From: Luteimonas sp. MC1750
GTDB taxonomy: Bacteria; Pseudomonadota; Gammaproteobacteria; Xanthomonadales; Xanthomonadaceae
Length of the DNA: 64,000 nucleotides
Assembly (NCBI RefSeq): GCF_016615955.1
Contig: NZ_CP067113.1
Span: 2,666,001 to 2,730,000 of the forward strand
Direction of reading: 5' to 3'
Shown piece by piece: positions 36,001 to 45,137 of the stretch. The notes under the pieces are model-generated. The model was not told the origin of the DNA. It saw nothing but the letters and a program-made list of their open reading frames with translations, and did no database searches. The position numbers were made by a program, and so were the translations under genes. Numbering within the stretch: position 1 is the stretch's first letter; every line of letters starts with the position of its first letter.

Positions 36001-36756
36001 TCAGTTCCAGGCGGGCAGTCGGCCGCGCTCCAGGCCGCCGACTTCGAACGCCACCGTGCGCGTCCCGCCGGCCTTGACCGGATACTCGACCGCCAGCCGC
36101 TTCGCGCCGTCGATCATGCGCCACAGCGCCTTCTCGTCGTCGATGAACATGGCGATGGCCTCGTCGGTCTTCGGGCGGTTGGCCGCCATGCGCACCGGGG
36201 CCGCGTCGTCCACGGTGACCGCCACGCGACAGGCGCCGTAGCAGTCGAAGTCGCCGGCCTGCATCACCAGGTAGCTGCTGCGGCCCCAGTCCGGATGGTC
36301 GCGGAAGATCAGCCGCACCGGCTTCGCGCCGCTGCCGTCGCTGTCGACGTTTTCCTTGGCGAAGATCGCGGCGGACAGCTGCTCGCCACCCTTCACCGCT
36401 TCGACGTTGTAGGACCAGAGCGCGGCCAGGCGCGCGTCCTCGCGCACCGCATTGCCCTTGGCGCGGGCCTCGGCGTGCAGGGGACCGATCCGCTCGGCGG
36501 CGGCGGTCCCCGGATAGCGCGCCAGCAGCACGTCGCCCTGCGCGGCCGCCAGCGGCCAGTTCTCGGCCGCGTAGGCCGCGTCGAAATCGGCGGCGGCCTG
36601 GCCTGCGGCCGCCTCGTCGGCCTCGCGCTGCGCCGCGGCCTGGGCCTCGGCGCGGGCCGCCGGGTCCTGGCAGGCAACGAGCGCGGAGGTGGCGGCGGCA
36701 AGCGATGCCGCGAGCAGGGCGGTGCGGGCTGCGCGGGGGAAGCGTGGCGTACGCAT
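36001..36756 (-). CDS. Predicted lipoprotein of unknown function
   Basis: A 251-residue protein with a basic N-terminus, hydrophobic core and lipobox LVAC (about residue 29). A charged Ala/Glu/Gln helix follows (QDPAARAEAQAAAQREADEAAAG), then a globular C-terminal half with two cysteines in DFDCYGACRVAVTVDD that could form a disulphide. The segment VRMAANRPKTDEAIAMFIDDEKALWRMIDGAKRLAVEYPVKAGGTRTVAFEVGGL looks like a beta sandwich. I do not recognise the family. The gene is 71 bases downstream of the M1 peptidase gene on the same strand. Confidence 0.7.
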   Translation of the reverse strand: MRTPRFPRAARTALLAASLAAATSALVACQDPAARAEAQAAAQREADEAAAGQAAADFDAAYAAENWPLAAAQGDVLLARYPGTAAAERIGPLHAEARAKGNAVREDARLAALWSYNVEAVKGGEQLSAAIFAKENVDSDGSGAKPVRLIFRDHPDWGRSSYLVMQAGDFDCYGACRVAVTVDDAAPVRMAANRPKTDEAIAMFIDDEKALWRMIDGAKRLAVEYPVKAGGTRTVAFEVGGLERGRLPAWN

Positions 36757-36827
36757 GCGCGTGTCCTCGGCTGGCGCGCCGCGGGACGCCTGCGTCCCGC
36801 GACGGCGGCGTTGGGTGCGGTCCTGCC

Positions 36828-38897
36828 TCAGCGCCGGGTCGGCGCCGGACGGGTCGGATCGCCGTCGGCGACCGGCATCTCCCGGGTCGCGGGGTCGGCC
36901 GGGGCCTCGACCGGTGCCGGCGCGGCCGGAGCCACGGCGGCGGGAGCCGGCGGCGTGCCACTGCCCGGCACCGGCCTGGCCTCGGCGATCAGCTTTTCCA
37001 CCGAGCCGGTGGTGATCGGGTGGTAGCCCGGGCGCGCGGCGGCGAGCTGTTCCTTCGCGAACGCCAGCCCGCCCTCGGTCGCCACCAGGGCCTGGTAGGT
37101 CGGCATGATCAGCTTGCGCCGGCCGATGGTGCGCACGAAGTCGGCGATCGCCGGATACGCCTGCATGTAGCTGCTGCGCACCGCCAGCGGATACCAGCGC
37201 TGCGCCAGCTCGGCGTTGGGCGTGCCGGTGAAGCGGTAGGCGGTGTCCAGCTGCGAGAGCTGCTCGATCGACAGGGTCGGCGGCAGGCCCTCGAGGAAGT
37301 GGATCCACTCCTGGGTGCTCCACTCGCCGGTGATCGCCTGCGGCGGCAGGGTGCCGCTGCCCAGCCACGCCAGGCGCGCACTGTCGACCACCCCGAAGTT
37401 GCGCGACATCACCTGCGGCGCGCTGCCCGGGATGCCGGGCTCGTACAGCCACGCGTCGAACTCTTCCGGCGTGACCTTGCCCGGGTACTTGTCGAGCAGG
37501 TTCTCCTGCGCGTACTCGACGAAGCGCGCGGTCGGAATCGACTGGAAGGCGAAATGATCGAAGTAGCCGCGCAGGAACGCGTCGAACTCGGCGCGGCCGA
37601 AGCGCTCCTCGAGGAACTGCAGGAACCAGGCACCCTTGTCGTAGGAGACCGCGCTGAGCGAGTCGTCCGGATCCTTGACCACGCCCGGGCGCACGGCCAG
37701 AGCCTGCTCCTCGGGGCTCATCTTCGCGATCTCGGTCTTCAGCCCGTTGCGCGAGATGACGTACTCCATGTCGGAGCGTTCCTTCCCGTACAACGCCTCG
37801 ACGATGCGGTTCTCGACGTAGCTGGTGAAGCCCTCGTTGAGCCAGCCGTCCTTGGCGCTGGAGTTGGTGACCAGGTTGCCCGACCAGCTGTGCGCCAGCT
37901 CGTGCGCGATCAGCGCCACCAGCGACTTGTCGCCCACGATGACCGTCGGGGTGATGAAGGACAGGCGCGGATTCTCCATGCCGCCATAGGGGAACGACGG
38001 CGGCAGGATCAGCAGGTCGTAGCGCTCCCAGCGGTAGGGGCCGTACAGCGACTCGGTGGTCGCGATCATCTTTTCGGTGTCCTCGAACTCTGCCACCGCG
38101 TGGTCGACGGTGGCCGGCTCGGCCCAGACGCCGGCGCGCGCGGAGATCGGCTTGAACACCAGGTCGCCGGCGGCGATCGCCATCAGGTAGGACGGGATGC
38201 GCTGCGGCATGCGGAAGCTGTAATCCCCATCACGCGCGGCCGCCGGGTCGTTGTCGGCGCTCATCAGCACCATCACGTCGGCCGGCGAGGTCACGCGCGC
38301 GCTGTAGGTGTAGCGCACGCGCGGCGTGTCCTGCAGCGGCACCCACGAGCGTGCGTGGATCGCCTGCGACTGGCTGAACATGAACGGCGTGGCCTTGCCT
38401 TCGGTCATCGAGGCGTCGAGCCACTGCAGGCCCGAGGCCGCCGGCGAGGTGCGATAGGCGACGCGGATGCGCGCGTTGCGCTCCGGGGCCTGGATGGTGA
38501 GCTTGCTGCCGAGCAGGTCGTCGCGCCCGGCCAGCTCGAACTGCAGCGGCTGCCAGGCACCGCCGGCACCCTCGCCTTCCGCGCGTTCGATGGTCAGGTC
38601 GCGGGTATCGAGCACCAGCGCGGTGGCGGTGTCGTCGCGCCAGTCGAGCGTGTAGGTGGCGGTGCCGCTGATCGTGCGCGCGTCGAAGTCCAGCGCCAGC
38701 TCCAGCGCCAGGTCGTCGATCGCGACCTTGTCGGGCTCGGCATAGGAATGCTCGTCGTAGTCGCCGGTGTCGGCGGCGGCCTGCGGCTTGGGGGCCGGGG
38801 CGACTTCGGTGGGCGTCGGCTCGCGCTGGCAGGCGGCGACGGCGAACACGACCAGCGCCGCGAGCGCGGCGAGGCGGAAGAAACGGCTCAGGGTCAT
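36828..38897 (-). CDS. M1 family aminopeptidase, lipoprotein form
   Basis: A 689-residue zinc metallopeptidase with lipobox VAAC23, so it is anchored in the envelope. The substrate-binding motif is GGMENP (305-310), and the zinc site is H332-E333-x-x-H336 with E355 (HELAHSWSGN, WLNEGFTSY). The C-terminal ARM-like domain (LTA4 hydrolase type, from about 460) ends in a Pro/Ala/Arg tail of ~50 residues. It should remove N-terminal residues from peptides in the periplasm. A TAGAAT -10 box at 38930-38935 gives a leader of about 25 bases. Confidence 0.92.
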   Translation of the reverse strand: MTLSRFFRLAALAALVVFAVAACQREPTPTEVAPAPKPQAAADTGDYDEHSYAEPDKVAIDDLALELALDFDARTISGTATYTLDWRDDTATALVLDTRDLTIERAEGEGAGGAWQPLQFELAGRDDLLGSKLTIQAPERNARIRVAYRTSPAASGLQWLDASMTEGKATPFMFSQSQAIHARSWVPLQDTPRVRYTYSARVTSPADVMVLMSADNDPAAARDGDYSFRMPQRIPSYLMAIAAGDLVFKPISARAGVWAEPATVDHAVAEFEDTEKMIATTESLYGPYRWERYDLLILPPSFPYGGMENPRLSFITPTVIVGDKSLVALIAHELAHSWSGNLVTNSSAKDGWLNEGFTSYVENRIVEALYGKERSDMEYVISRNGLKTEIAKMSPEEQALAVRPGVVKDPDDSLSAVSYDKGAWFLQFLEERFGRAEFDAFLRGYFDHFAFQSIPTARFVEYAQENLLDKYPGKVTPEEFDAWLYEPGIPGSAPQVMSRNFGVVDSARLAWLGSGTLPPQAITGEWSTQEWIHFLEGLPPTLSIEQLSQLDTAYRFTGTPNAELAQRWYPLAVRSSYMQAYPAIADFVRTIGRRKLIMPTYQALVATEGGLAFAKEQLAAARPGYHPITTGSVEKLIAEARPVPGSGTPPAPAAVAPAAPAPVEAPADPATREMPVADGDPTRPAPTRR

Positions 38898-38995
38898 GGA
38901 CGGGGGTCCGGTGATTGGAACAGCCGTCGATTCTAGCCCGTGGCGCGGGCCGTGGTGCCCGGGCGCGCCGCGCCGGCGTGCGCCAGGCCCTGGCC

Positions 38996-39754
38996 TCAGG
39001 CCTTGTAGCCGTCGTGGATGGCGACGATCCCGCCCGAAAGGTTGCGGTAGCGGCAGCGCGCGAAGCCCGCGGCTTCCATCATTCCCTTCAGCTCGGCCTG
39101 CGGCGGGTGCTTGCGGATCGACTCGGCCAGGTACTGGTAGCTGCCGGGGTCGCCGGCGAACAGCTGGCCCAGCTTCGGCAGCACCTTGAAGGAATGGAAG
39201 TCGTAGAGCGGCTTGAACCACTCCGGCACTTCGGAGAATTCCAGCACCCGCGCCTGGCCGCCGACCTTGAGCACGCGCAGCATCTCGCGCAGGCCCGCGT
39301 CCTTGTCGGTGACGTTGCGCAGGCCGAAGGCGATCGTGACCAGGTCGAAGCTCGCGTCGGGGAACGGCAGCGCCTGCGCATTGCACTGCACGTAGCTGAA
39401 GCCACGCACGTTGCCGCGGTCGACCATGCGGTCGCGGCCGACGCGCAGCATGCTGCCGTTGATGTCGCCGAGCACCAGCTCCCCGGTGTCGCCAACGCGC
39501 GAGCGCAGCAGCGCCGCGATGTCCCCGGTGCCGCCGGCCAGGTCGAGCACGCGGTCGCCCCTCGAAACCTGGGCGGTGGCGGTGAAGTAGCGCTTCCACA
39601 GCCGGTGGATGCCGAACGACATCAGGTCGTTCATCAGGTCGTAGTTGCCGGCGACCGACGAGAACACCTCGCCCACCAGCTTCTGCTTTTCGGCCACCGG
39701 CACGTCGCGGAAGCCGAAGTGGGTGGTGTCGTGGCGGGGGTCGCGCTCGGTCAT
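38996..39754 (-). CDS. ubiE: Ubiquinone/menaquinone C-methyltransferase UbiE
   Basis: A 252-residue SAM-dependent methyltransferase for the C-methylation step of ubiquinone (and menaquinone) synthesis. It has VGEVFSSVAGNYDLMNDLMSFGIHRLWKRY, the SAM loop VLDLAGGTGDIA, ALPFPDASFDLVTIAFGLRNVTD and the C-terminal NLSGGIVAIHDGYKA. The ATG at 39754 is preceded at exactly 6 bases by GATAAT, indicating a leaderless transcript. It is divergent from the deaminase gene, only 35 bases apart. Confidence 0.96.
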   Translation of the reverse strand: MTERDPRHDTTHFGFRDVPVAEKQKLVGEVFSSVAGNYDLMNDLMSFGIHRLWKRYFTATAQVSRGDRVLDLAGGTGDIAALLRSRVGDTGELVLGDINGSMLRVGRDRMVDRGNVRGFSYVQCNAQALPFPDASFDLVTIAFGLRNVTDKDAGLREMLRVLKVGGQARVLEFSEVPEWFKPLYDFHSFKVLPKLGQLFAGDPGSYQYLAESIRKHPPQAELKGMMEAAGFARCRYRNLSGGIVAIHDGYKA

Positions 39755-39760
39755 GCGAGG

Positions 39761-39766
39761 ATTATC
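39761..39766 (-). promoter_or_regulatory. -10 hexamer placed for a leaderless ubiE mRNA
   Basis: GATAAT (5 of 6) on the minus strand with a 6-base gap to the ATG. Transcription should begin at the A of the start codon, and there is no room for a ribosome-binding site in the mRNA. Confidence 0.55.
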
Positions 39767-39789
39767 GCACCCCCCGCCCGGAGCCGCCC

Positions 39790-40269
39790 ATGATCGCCAC
39801 CCCCGACTACCGCGCCCTGCTCGACACCGCCATCGCCGAGGCCCGGCAGGGTCTGGCCGAGGGCGGCATCCCGATCGGTGCGGCCCTCCACCACCGCGAC
39901 GGCCGGATGCTGGGCTGCGGCCACAACCGACGCGTGCAGGAGGACGACCCTTCGATCCATGGCGAGACCGACGCCTTCCGCAAGGCCGGCCGGCAGCGCT
40001 CCTACCGCGACACGATCATGGTGACCACGCTGGCACCCTGCTGGTACTGCAGCGGCCTGGTGCGGCAGTTCAACATCGGCACCGTGGTGGTGGGCGAAGC
40101 GGCGAACTTCGCCGGCGGCGTGGAGTGGCTGCGCGAGGCCGGTACCGAGGTGGTCGTGCTCGACGACGAGCGCTGCATCACGATGATGGGCGATTGGATC
40201 GAAGCGAATCCGGCGCTGTGGAACGAGGATATCGGCGAGGACGAGGTCCCGCGTCAAACGCCGCGCTAG
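39790..40269 (+). CDS. Cytosine/nucleoside deaminase family enzyme
   Basis: A 159-residue zinc hydrolase of the cytidine-deaminase fold. The metal ligands and proton donor are in H57-G-E59 and in P-C84-WY-C87. The spacing and the sequences HGETDAFRKAG and TTLAPCWYCSGLVRQFNI resemble yeast-type cytosine deaminase more than tRNA adenosine deaminase TadA. It probably deaminates a free base or nucleoside. The terminal four bases overlap the convergent lipoprotein-like gene. GGAG precedes the ATG by 7 bases. Confidence 0.85.
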   Translation: MIATPDYRALLDTAIAEARQGLAEGGIPIGAALHHRDGRMLGCGHNRRVQEDDPSIHGETDAFRKAGRQRSYRDTIMVTTLAPCWYCSGLVRQFNIGTVVVGEAANFAGGVEWLREAGTEVVVLDDERCITMMGDWIEANPALWNEDIGEDEVPRQTPR

Positions 40270-41057
40270 AACGGACAGGGATCCTCCCAAGGCGGATCGC
40301 GGTGCGCGGCGCGCAGGCTGGCGCGCGTCGGCAGCACGCCATCGAGCGCGACGCTCATGTTCTGCTGCGCCGTGGACTGCGCGAGCGGCGCGCCGCGGCT
40401 GTAGGCGGTGAGCGCGAACGGCGGGCGCCCGGGTGCCGTAACGATGGCGACGGCGTTCACTTCACCCGGGCCGAAGTGGTAGCAGCCCAGCGGCTCGACC
40501 TTCGCCCCGCGCGCCATCAGCGCGCCCGCCAGGTCGTAGGGCGTATCTGCGCCCACCTCGCTCCAGCCCAGGCTGAGGGAACTCGGCGCGCTGGCCGTGC
40601 CGTCGACCCAGGCATCCAGTGCGCCGAGGCGACCGGTGGCGACGGCGGTCGACGATCCGCTGACCGACGGGCGCGCGTCCCAGCGCGCGGCCGGCACGCG
40701 CGTGCGCAGGTCCGTGAGCGCGATGCGCTCGCCTGGGCGAGCCGGCACTGCCGCCAGCATCGCGTCGGCCAGCGGCCCGGCCGCTTCGATCTTTCCCCAC
40801 GTGTACCCGCAGTCGCTGTCGATGTCCGCGGCGGCCATCTGCGGATGGGTCCGCCGGTGTCCGGCGCGACAGCGCTCCAGGTGGGCGGCGCGCGCACCCG
40901 TCGCGACCGGCAACGCCGGTGCCGCGGGCCCGGCTGCCCGACCGGATATGGGCGGCGCAGGCGGCGGGGCAGGAGTGACAGGGGCGGGCACGCCCGCCGC
41001 GGATGCCGCGGCGACCAGGAGCACGGCATACGGCAAGGAACGGGGGTCACGGCGCAT
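40266..41057 (-). CDS. Exported protein of unknown function
   Basis: A 263-residue protein. The ATG at 41057 gives a plausible signal peptide (LPYAVLLVAAASAAGVPAPV), followed by a Pro/Ala-rich linker. The mature domain has four cysteines (LERCRAGH, DSDCGYTWG, LGCYHFG and DPCPF at the very end), suggesting two disulphides. I recognise no family. It is 95 bases downstream of hslU on the same strand and converges on the deaminase gene with a 4-base overlap. Confidence 0.65.
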   Translation of the reverse strand: MRRDPRSLPYAVLLVAAASAAGVPAPVTPAPPPAPPISGRAAGPAAPALPVATGARAAHLERCRAGHRRTHPQMAAADIDSDCGYTWGKIEAAGPLADAMLAAVPARPGERIALTDLRTRVPAARWDARPSVSGSSTAVATGRLGALDAWVDGTASAPSSLSLGWSEVGADTPYDLAGALMARGAKVEPLGCYHFGPGEVNAVAIVTAPGRPPFALTAYSRGAPLAQSTAQQNMSVALDGVLPTRASLRAAHRDPPWEDPCPF

Positions 41058-41152
41058 GGCGGTCGGTTCGACGTCGCCACAGCGGCGACCTGCCAATGGC
41101 GCAACGACCGCCGCAGCCGTCTCCGGCCACGGCGGCGCCGGCCGCCCAGCCC

Positions 41153-42553
41153 TCAGAGGATGTAGCGGCTCAGATCCTGATCCTGCACCAGTTCGCCCAG
41201 TTGCTCGTCCACATATGCGCGGTCGATCGCGACCTGACCACCGCGGTCCGGCGCCTCGAAGCTCAGGCTGTCCAGCAGCCGCTCCAGCACCGTATGCAGC
41301 CGCCGCGCGCCGATGTTTTCCTGGCGCTCGTTGACGTCGGCCGCGATCTCGGCCAGGCGGTCGATCGCGTCGGCGCCGAACGCCAGCTCCAGGCCTTCGG
41401 TCTTCATCAGCTCGACGTACTGCCGGGTCAGCGCCGCCTTCGGCTCGGTCAGGATGCGCACGAAGTCGTCCTTGGTCAGCGCCGACAGCTCCACGCGGAT
41501 CGGGAAGCGGCCCTGCATCTCGGGGATCAGGTCGCTGGGCTTTGCGAGGTGGAACGCACCGGAGGCGATGAAGAGGATGTGGTCGGTCTTCACCGGTCCG
41601 TACTTGGTGCTGACCGTCGAGCCTTCCACCAGCGGCAGCAGGTCGCGCTGCACGCCTTCGCGGCTGACGTCGGCGCCCATGCCCTCGCTGCGCTTGGCGA
41701 CCTTGTCGATCTCGTCGATGAAGACGATGCCGTGCTGTTCGCAGGCCTCGATCGCCGCCGCGCGCACCTCGTCCTCGTTGACCAGCTTGCCGGCCTCTTC
41801 CTCGACCAGCAGCGGGCGCGCGGCGTGGATCCCCATGGTGCGCTTCTGGGTCTTGCCGCTGCCGAGGTTGGCGAACATCTGCCGCAGCTGCTGGCCCATC
41901 TCCTCCATGCCGGGCGGAGTCATGATGTCGACGCCGCCACCGGCGGCGAGGTCGAGTTCGATCTCGCGCCCGTCGAGCTCGCCGGCGCGGAGCTGGCGAC
42001 GCAGCTTCTGGCGCGTCTCGGATTCACGCGACGACGGCTCCGCGCCGATGTCGACGGTGGTGCTGCCCGGCCCGCCCGCCGCGCCGAAGCCGAAGGGTGC
42101 CTGCGGCTGTTCGCGCCGGGGCAACAGCGCGTCGAGGATGCGGTCTTCCGCGCGCTCCTCGGCCTGGGTGCGCATCTTCTGCTTGGCCTGCTCGCGGTAC
42201 AGCTTGACCGCGGTGTCGGCCAGGTCGCGGATGATCTGCTCGACGTCCTTGCCGACGTAGCCGACCTCGGTGAAGCGCGTGGCTTCCACCTTCACGAACG
42301 GCGCGTTGGCCAGCGTCGCCAGGCGGCGCGCGATCTCGGTCTTGCCGACGCCGGTCGGGCCGATCATCAGGATGTTCTTGGGCATCACTTCGTTGCGCAG
42401 CTCGTCGCCGAGCTGGGCGCGGCGCCAGCGGTTGCGCAGCGCGATCGCGACCGCGCGCTTGGCGTCCTGCTGGCCGATGATGTGGCGGTCGAGCTCCTGC
42501 ACGATCTCGCGCGGGGTCATGGTGGCGTGCGAGGTGTCGATCTTCATGGCCAT
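41153..42553 (-). CDS. hslU: ATP-dependent protease ATPase subunit HslU (ClpY)
   Basis: A 466-residue AAA+ unfoldase with Walker [10 protein letters not shown] (65-73), the pore and I-domain region (about 110-240), Walker [13 protein letters not shown], sensor LFIASGAFH, sensor 2 in [14 protein letters not shown] and the conserved C-terminal tail ending DLSRYIL that docks into HslV. It unfolds substrates for the HslV peptidase in heat-stress proteolysis. It lies 2 bases after hslV. Confidence 0.97.
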   Translation of the reverse strand: MAMKIDTSHATMTPREIVQELDRHIIGQQDAKRAVAIALRNRWRRAQLGDELRNEVMPKNILMIGPTGVGKTEIARRLATLANAPFVKVEATRFTEVGYVGKDVEQIIRDLADTAVKLYREQAKQKMRTQAEERAEDRILDALLPRREQPQAPFGFGAAGGPGSTTVDIGAEPSSRESETRQKLRRQLRAGELDGREIELDLAAGGGVDIMTPPGMEEMGQQLRQMFANLGSGKTQKRTMGIHAARPLLVEEEAGKLVNEDEVRAAAIEACEQHGIVFIDEIDKVAKRSEGMGADVSREGVQRDLLPLVEGSTVSTKYGPVKTDHILFIASGAFHLAKPSDLIPEMQGRFPIRVELSALTKDDFVRILTEPKAALTRQYVELMKTEGLELAFGADAIDRLAEIAADVNERQENIGARRLHTVLERLLDSLSFEAPDRGGQVAIDRAYVDEQLGELVQDQDLSRYIL

Positions 42554-42555
42554 GC

Positions 42556-43107
42556 TCAGAGTTCCTCCACCACGACGTTGCGGTTGGTGTAGATGCAGAC
42601 GTCGCCGGCGATGTTGAGCGCCTCCACGGCGATCGATCGCGCGTCCATCTGCGTGTGCGCCAGCAGCGCGCGCGCGGCGGACAGCGCGTAGGGGCCGCCG
42701 GAGCCGATCGCGACCAGTCCGTCCTCGGGTTCGATCACGTCACCGGTTCCGCTGATGATCAGCGAGGTGTCCTTGTCGGCCACCGCGAGCAGCGCCTCGA
42801 GCTTTCCGAAGCGCCGCTCGGTGCGCCAGTCCTTCGCGAGTTCCACGGCGGCGCGGGTGAGTTGTCCGTGCTTCTCGAGCTTGGATTCGAACAGTTCGAA
42901 CAGGGTGAAGGCATCGGCGGCGGCGCCGGCGAAACCGGCGAGGATCTGGCCGTCCTTGCCGAGCCGGCGCACCTTGCGCGCATTCGACTTCATCACCGTA
43001 TGGCCAAGCGTCACCTGGCCGTCTCCGGCGATCGCGACGCGGCCCTCGCGGCGCACCGAGACGATGGTGGTGGCGTGGAAGACATTGGGGTTATGGCTGG
43101 GGTCCAT
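42556..43107 (-). CDS. hslV: ATP-dependent protease peptidase subunit HslV (ClpQ)
   Basis: A 183-residue N-terminal-threonine peptidase of the proteasome beta fold. [10 protein letters not shown] begins at residue 13, so the first 12 residues ([12 protein letters not shown]) must be removed to expose the catalytic Thr, unlike E. coli, where only Met is removed. Other marks: [30 protein letters not shown] and [23 protein letters not shown] ribosome-binding site precedes the ATG, and a sigma-32-like promoter lies 27 bases upstream. First gene of hslVU. Confidence 0.97.
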   Translation of the reverse strand: MDPSHNPNVFHATTIVSVRREGRVAIAGDGQVTLGHTVMKSNARKVRRLGKDGQILAGFAGAAADAFTLFELFESKLEKHGQLTRAAVELAKDWRTERRFGKLEALLAVADKDTSLIISGTGDVIEPEDGLVAIGSGGPYALSAARALLAHTQMDARSIAVEALNIAGDVCIYTNRNVVVEEL

Positions 43108-43133
43108 GCGGGCCTCCGGGGGCTGAAACCCAT

Positions 43134-43162
43134 GGATGGGGACCGGCCCCGGCGGATGCAAG
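43134..43162 (-). promoter_or_regulatory. hslV: Sigma-32-like heat-shock promoter of hslVU
   Basis: On the minus strand, CTTGCA (43162-43157) and CCCCATCC (43141-43134) are separated by 15 bases. The E. coli sigma-32 consensus is CTTGAA-N13-17-CCCCATNT, so this matches 5 of 6 and nearly all of the -10. The predicted start near 43127 leaves a ~20-base leader containing GGAGG before the hslV ATG. Confidence 0.6.
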
Positions 43163-43186
43163 CCGCCCGCGACGCTGTCGGTCGCG

Positions 43187-44092
43187 TCACTTCCCGGACG
43201 CGGGCTCCAGCTTCAGGAAGCGCGCCGCGTTGTCATGGAAGATCGCCCGCTTCTGCGCCGCGGTGAGGAAGGGCGCGCTGTCCACGCCCTCCACCGCCAG
43301 CGTGATCGCCTCGGGCCAGACCATCTGGTCGGAGCCGAACATCAGCCGGTCGCCCAGTCCGGCGGTCAGCAGCGCCTGCAGGTAGTCGTGGAACTCCTGC
43401 CGCGGGATGATCCAGTTGATCACCGACACGTCGGCATGCAGCTGCGGATAGACGTACATCAGCGCCTTGGTCTCCTGCAGGTAGGGCCATCCGGCGTGCA
43501 TCAGCCACACGCGCAGCTTCGGGTGTCGCTTGAGCATCGGCTCCAGCAGCTTCGGGTTGCCCAGTTCGATGCTGAAGTCCGGGCAGCAGCCGTAGGGCGT
43601 GCCGGGCGGACCCAGGCCGGTATGGATGCCGACCGGCACGTCGAACTCCTCGGCCAGCGCCAGGTAGGGCTCGAGCCAGGCGTCGCCCGCGTCCAGTCCG
43701 TGGTACTGCGCGCCGATCTCGCCGAGTACCTGCAGCTCGCCGCTGGCGAAGGCCTCGCGCAGCACGTCCGGCGGCAGCAGGCGGGTGCGGCCGTCGTCCA
43801 TGAACGCGCCGGCGCGGATCGCCTCGCCGCCGGCCCGGCGCATGCTGGCCATGTAGGCATCGGGGCCGCTGACCAGTCCGAGCACGATGCCGTGCCGGCG
43901 CATGCGTTCCAGGGTGAGGCGCTCCCGGTCGGCGTCGGTGGCGGCGGTGGTCGGCTCGCCGGTCGCGGGGTTGGGCGCGCCCGGCGCCGCGGGACCAACG
44001 TGCAGGTGCACATCGATGATCGGACCCTTGTAGGGCTGGGCGCAGGCGACGCCGGTGGCCAGCAGCAGGACGGCAGCAAGCGGCAGGCGCAT
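43187..44092 (-). CDS. Exported amidohydrolase-2 family metal-dependent hydrolase
   Basis: A 301-residue TIM-barrel hydrolase. The ATG at 44092 opens a signal peptide ([18 protein letters not shown]); a longer start at 44119 is less likely. Metal-ligand motifs of the amidohydrolase-2 family are visible: [33 protein letters not shown] and [10 protein letters not shown]. Relatives decarboxylate or hydrolyse aromatic or lactone compounds; a periplasmic location makes the substrate uncertain. It sits between xerC and hslV, which are adjacent in many relatives. Confidence 0.82.
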   Translation of the reverse strand: MRLPLAAVLLLATGVACAQPYKGPIIDVHLHVGPAAPGAPNPATGEPTTAATDADRERLTLERMRRHGIVLGLVSGPDAYMASMRRAGGEAIRAGAFMDDGRTRLLPPDVLREAFASGELQVLGEIGAQYHGLDAGDAWLEPYLALAEEFDVPVGIHTGLGPPGTPYGCCPDFSIELGNPKLLEPMLKRHPKLRVWLMHAGWPYLQETKALMYVYPQLHADVSVINWIIPRQEFHDYLQALLTAGLGDRLMFGSDQMVWPEAITLAVEGVDSAPFLTAAQKRAIFHDNAARFLKLEPASGK

Positions 44093-44167
44093 CGGCAGGG
44101 CTCCGGTGGTGGTCTCCACGCCAACGACAGGCCGGACGCGCAGCGGACAGCGCGGTTTCCGCCAGCC

Positions 44168-45115
44168 TCAGTCGCCGACCGGACCCTTGCGCCGCCTGGC
44201 GCGCGGATGCGCGTCGTCGTAGACCCTGGCCAGATGCTGGAAGTCGAGGTGGGTGTAGATCTGCGTGGTGGCGATGTCGGCGTGCCCCAGCAGTTCCTGC
44301 ACGCCCCTGAGGTCGCCGGACGACTCCAGCACGTGGCTGGCGAACGAGTGCCGCAGCATGTGCGGGTGCACGTGCTTGAACAGGCCCTGGCGCTGGCCGA
44401 GCGCGCGCAGCCGGAGCTGGATGGCGCGCGCGCTGATCGGCGCGCCGCCGCGGCCGGGGAACACCGGGGCCTCGGGCCCCGGGCGCTGCCCCGCGACGCC
44501 CTCGGCCCGCCAGGCCTCCAGCGCACGGCAGGCATGCGAACCGACCGGCACGGTCCGCTGGCGGCTGCCCTTGCCGAGCACCGTCACCAGCCCTTCGGCC
44601 AGGTCGAGGTCGCGCCAACGCAGCAGGCGCAGTTCGGACAGGCGCAGCCCCGAGGAATAGAACAGCTCGAGCAGCGCGCGGTCGCGCAGCCCCAGCGGCG
44701 CATCGGTGGGGACTTCGACCAGGGCCACGGCCTCGTCGACGTCGAGCACCTGCGGCAGCTTGCGCGGCGCGCGCGGCGCGCGGATCCCGGTGGCCGGGTT
44801 GGCGCGGATCCGTGCATGCCGGAGCAGCCACTGGTAGAAGCTGCGGCAGCCGGACAGCCGGCGCTGCAGGCTCTTGGGCGCGAGCCCGCGGCGGTGCTCG
44901 GCGGCCACGAAGGCGCGGATGGCGGCGCTGTCGAGCGCCAGCAGCTCGCCCTGGTCCTGCGCCTGCGCCCAGCCGGCCAGCGCCGCAAGATCGCGGCGGT
45001 AGGCGTCGAGCGTGTGCGCCGACATGCGCCGCTCGACTTCGAGGTGGGCGAGGTAGTCGGCGACCGCCGGGTGCGTTGCCGCCGCCGCGCGCCCCGCTGC
45101 ATCCAGGGTGGTCAC
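44168..45115 (-). CDS. xerC: Tyrosine recombinase XerC
   Basis: A 315-residue site-specific recombinase that resolves chromosome dimers at dif with XerD. The N-terminal SAM-like domain (20-105) is followed by the catalytic domain with R158 (SGLRLSEL), K182 (GKGSRQR), H252-x-x-R255 (HMLRHSFASH), H278 (GHADIATTQIYTH) and nucleophile Y287. The start is a GTG. The gene follows DUF484 by 22 bases, in the order lptM-dapF-DUF484-xerC that is widely conserved. The context and the basic tail ARRRKGPVGD favour housekeeping XerC over a phage integrase. Confidence 0.95.
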   Translation of the reverse strand: MTTLDAAGRAAAATHPAVADYLAHLEVERRMSAHTLDAYRRDLAALAGWAQAQDQGELLALDSAAIRAFVAAEHRRGLAPKSLQRRLSGCRSFYQWLLRHARIRANPATGIRAPRAPRKLPQVLDVDEAVALVEVPTDAPLGLRDRALLELFYSSGLRLSELRLLRWRDLDLAEGLVTVLGKGSRQRTVPVGSHACRALEAWRAEGVAGQRPGPEAPVFPGRGGAPISARAIQLRLRALGQRQGLFKHVHPHMLRHSFASHVLESSGDLRGVQELLGHADIATTQIYTHLDFQHLARVYDDAHPRARRRKGPVGD

Positions 45116-45137
45116 GGCCGGCGCACGCTTGTGCGAC

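Noticed and set aside
38940-38995. Possible terminator between ubiE and the M1 peptidase gene
   Set aside because: Only short palindromes with loops of 1-2 bases and no T-run. Not convincing.
36828-39599. A longer reading of the M1 peptidase running back through ubiE
   Set aside because: The upstream part is antisense-frame noise over ubiE on the same strand. The lipobox start at 38897 is clearly correct.
44168-45115. Integrase marking a mobile element
   Set aside because: The conserved lptM-dapF-DUF484-xerC order and sequence identify it as housekeeping XerC. No attachment-site repeats seen.
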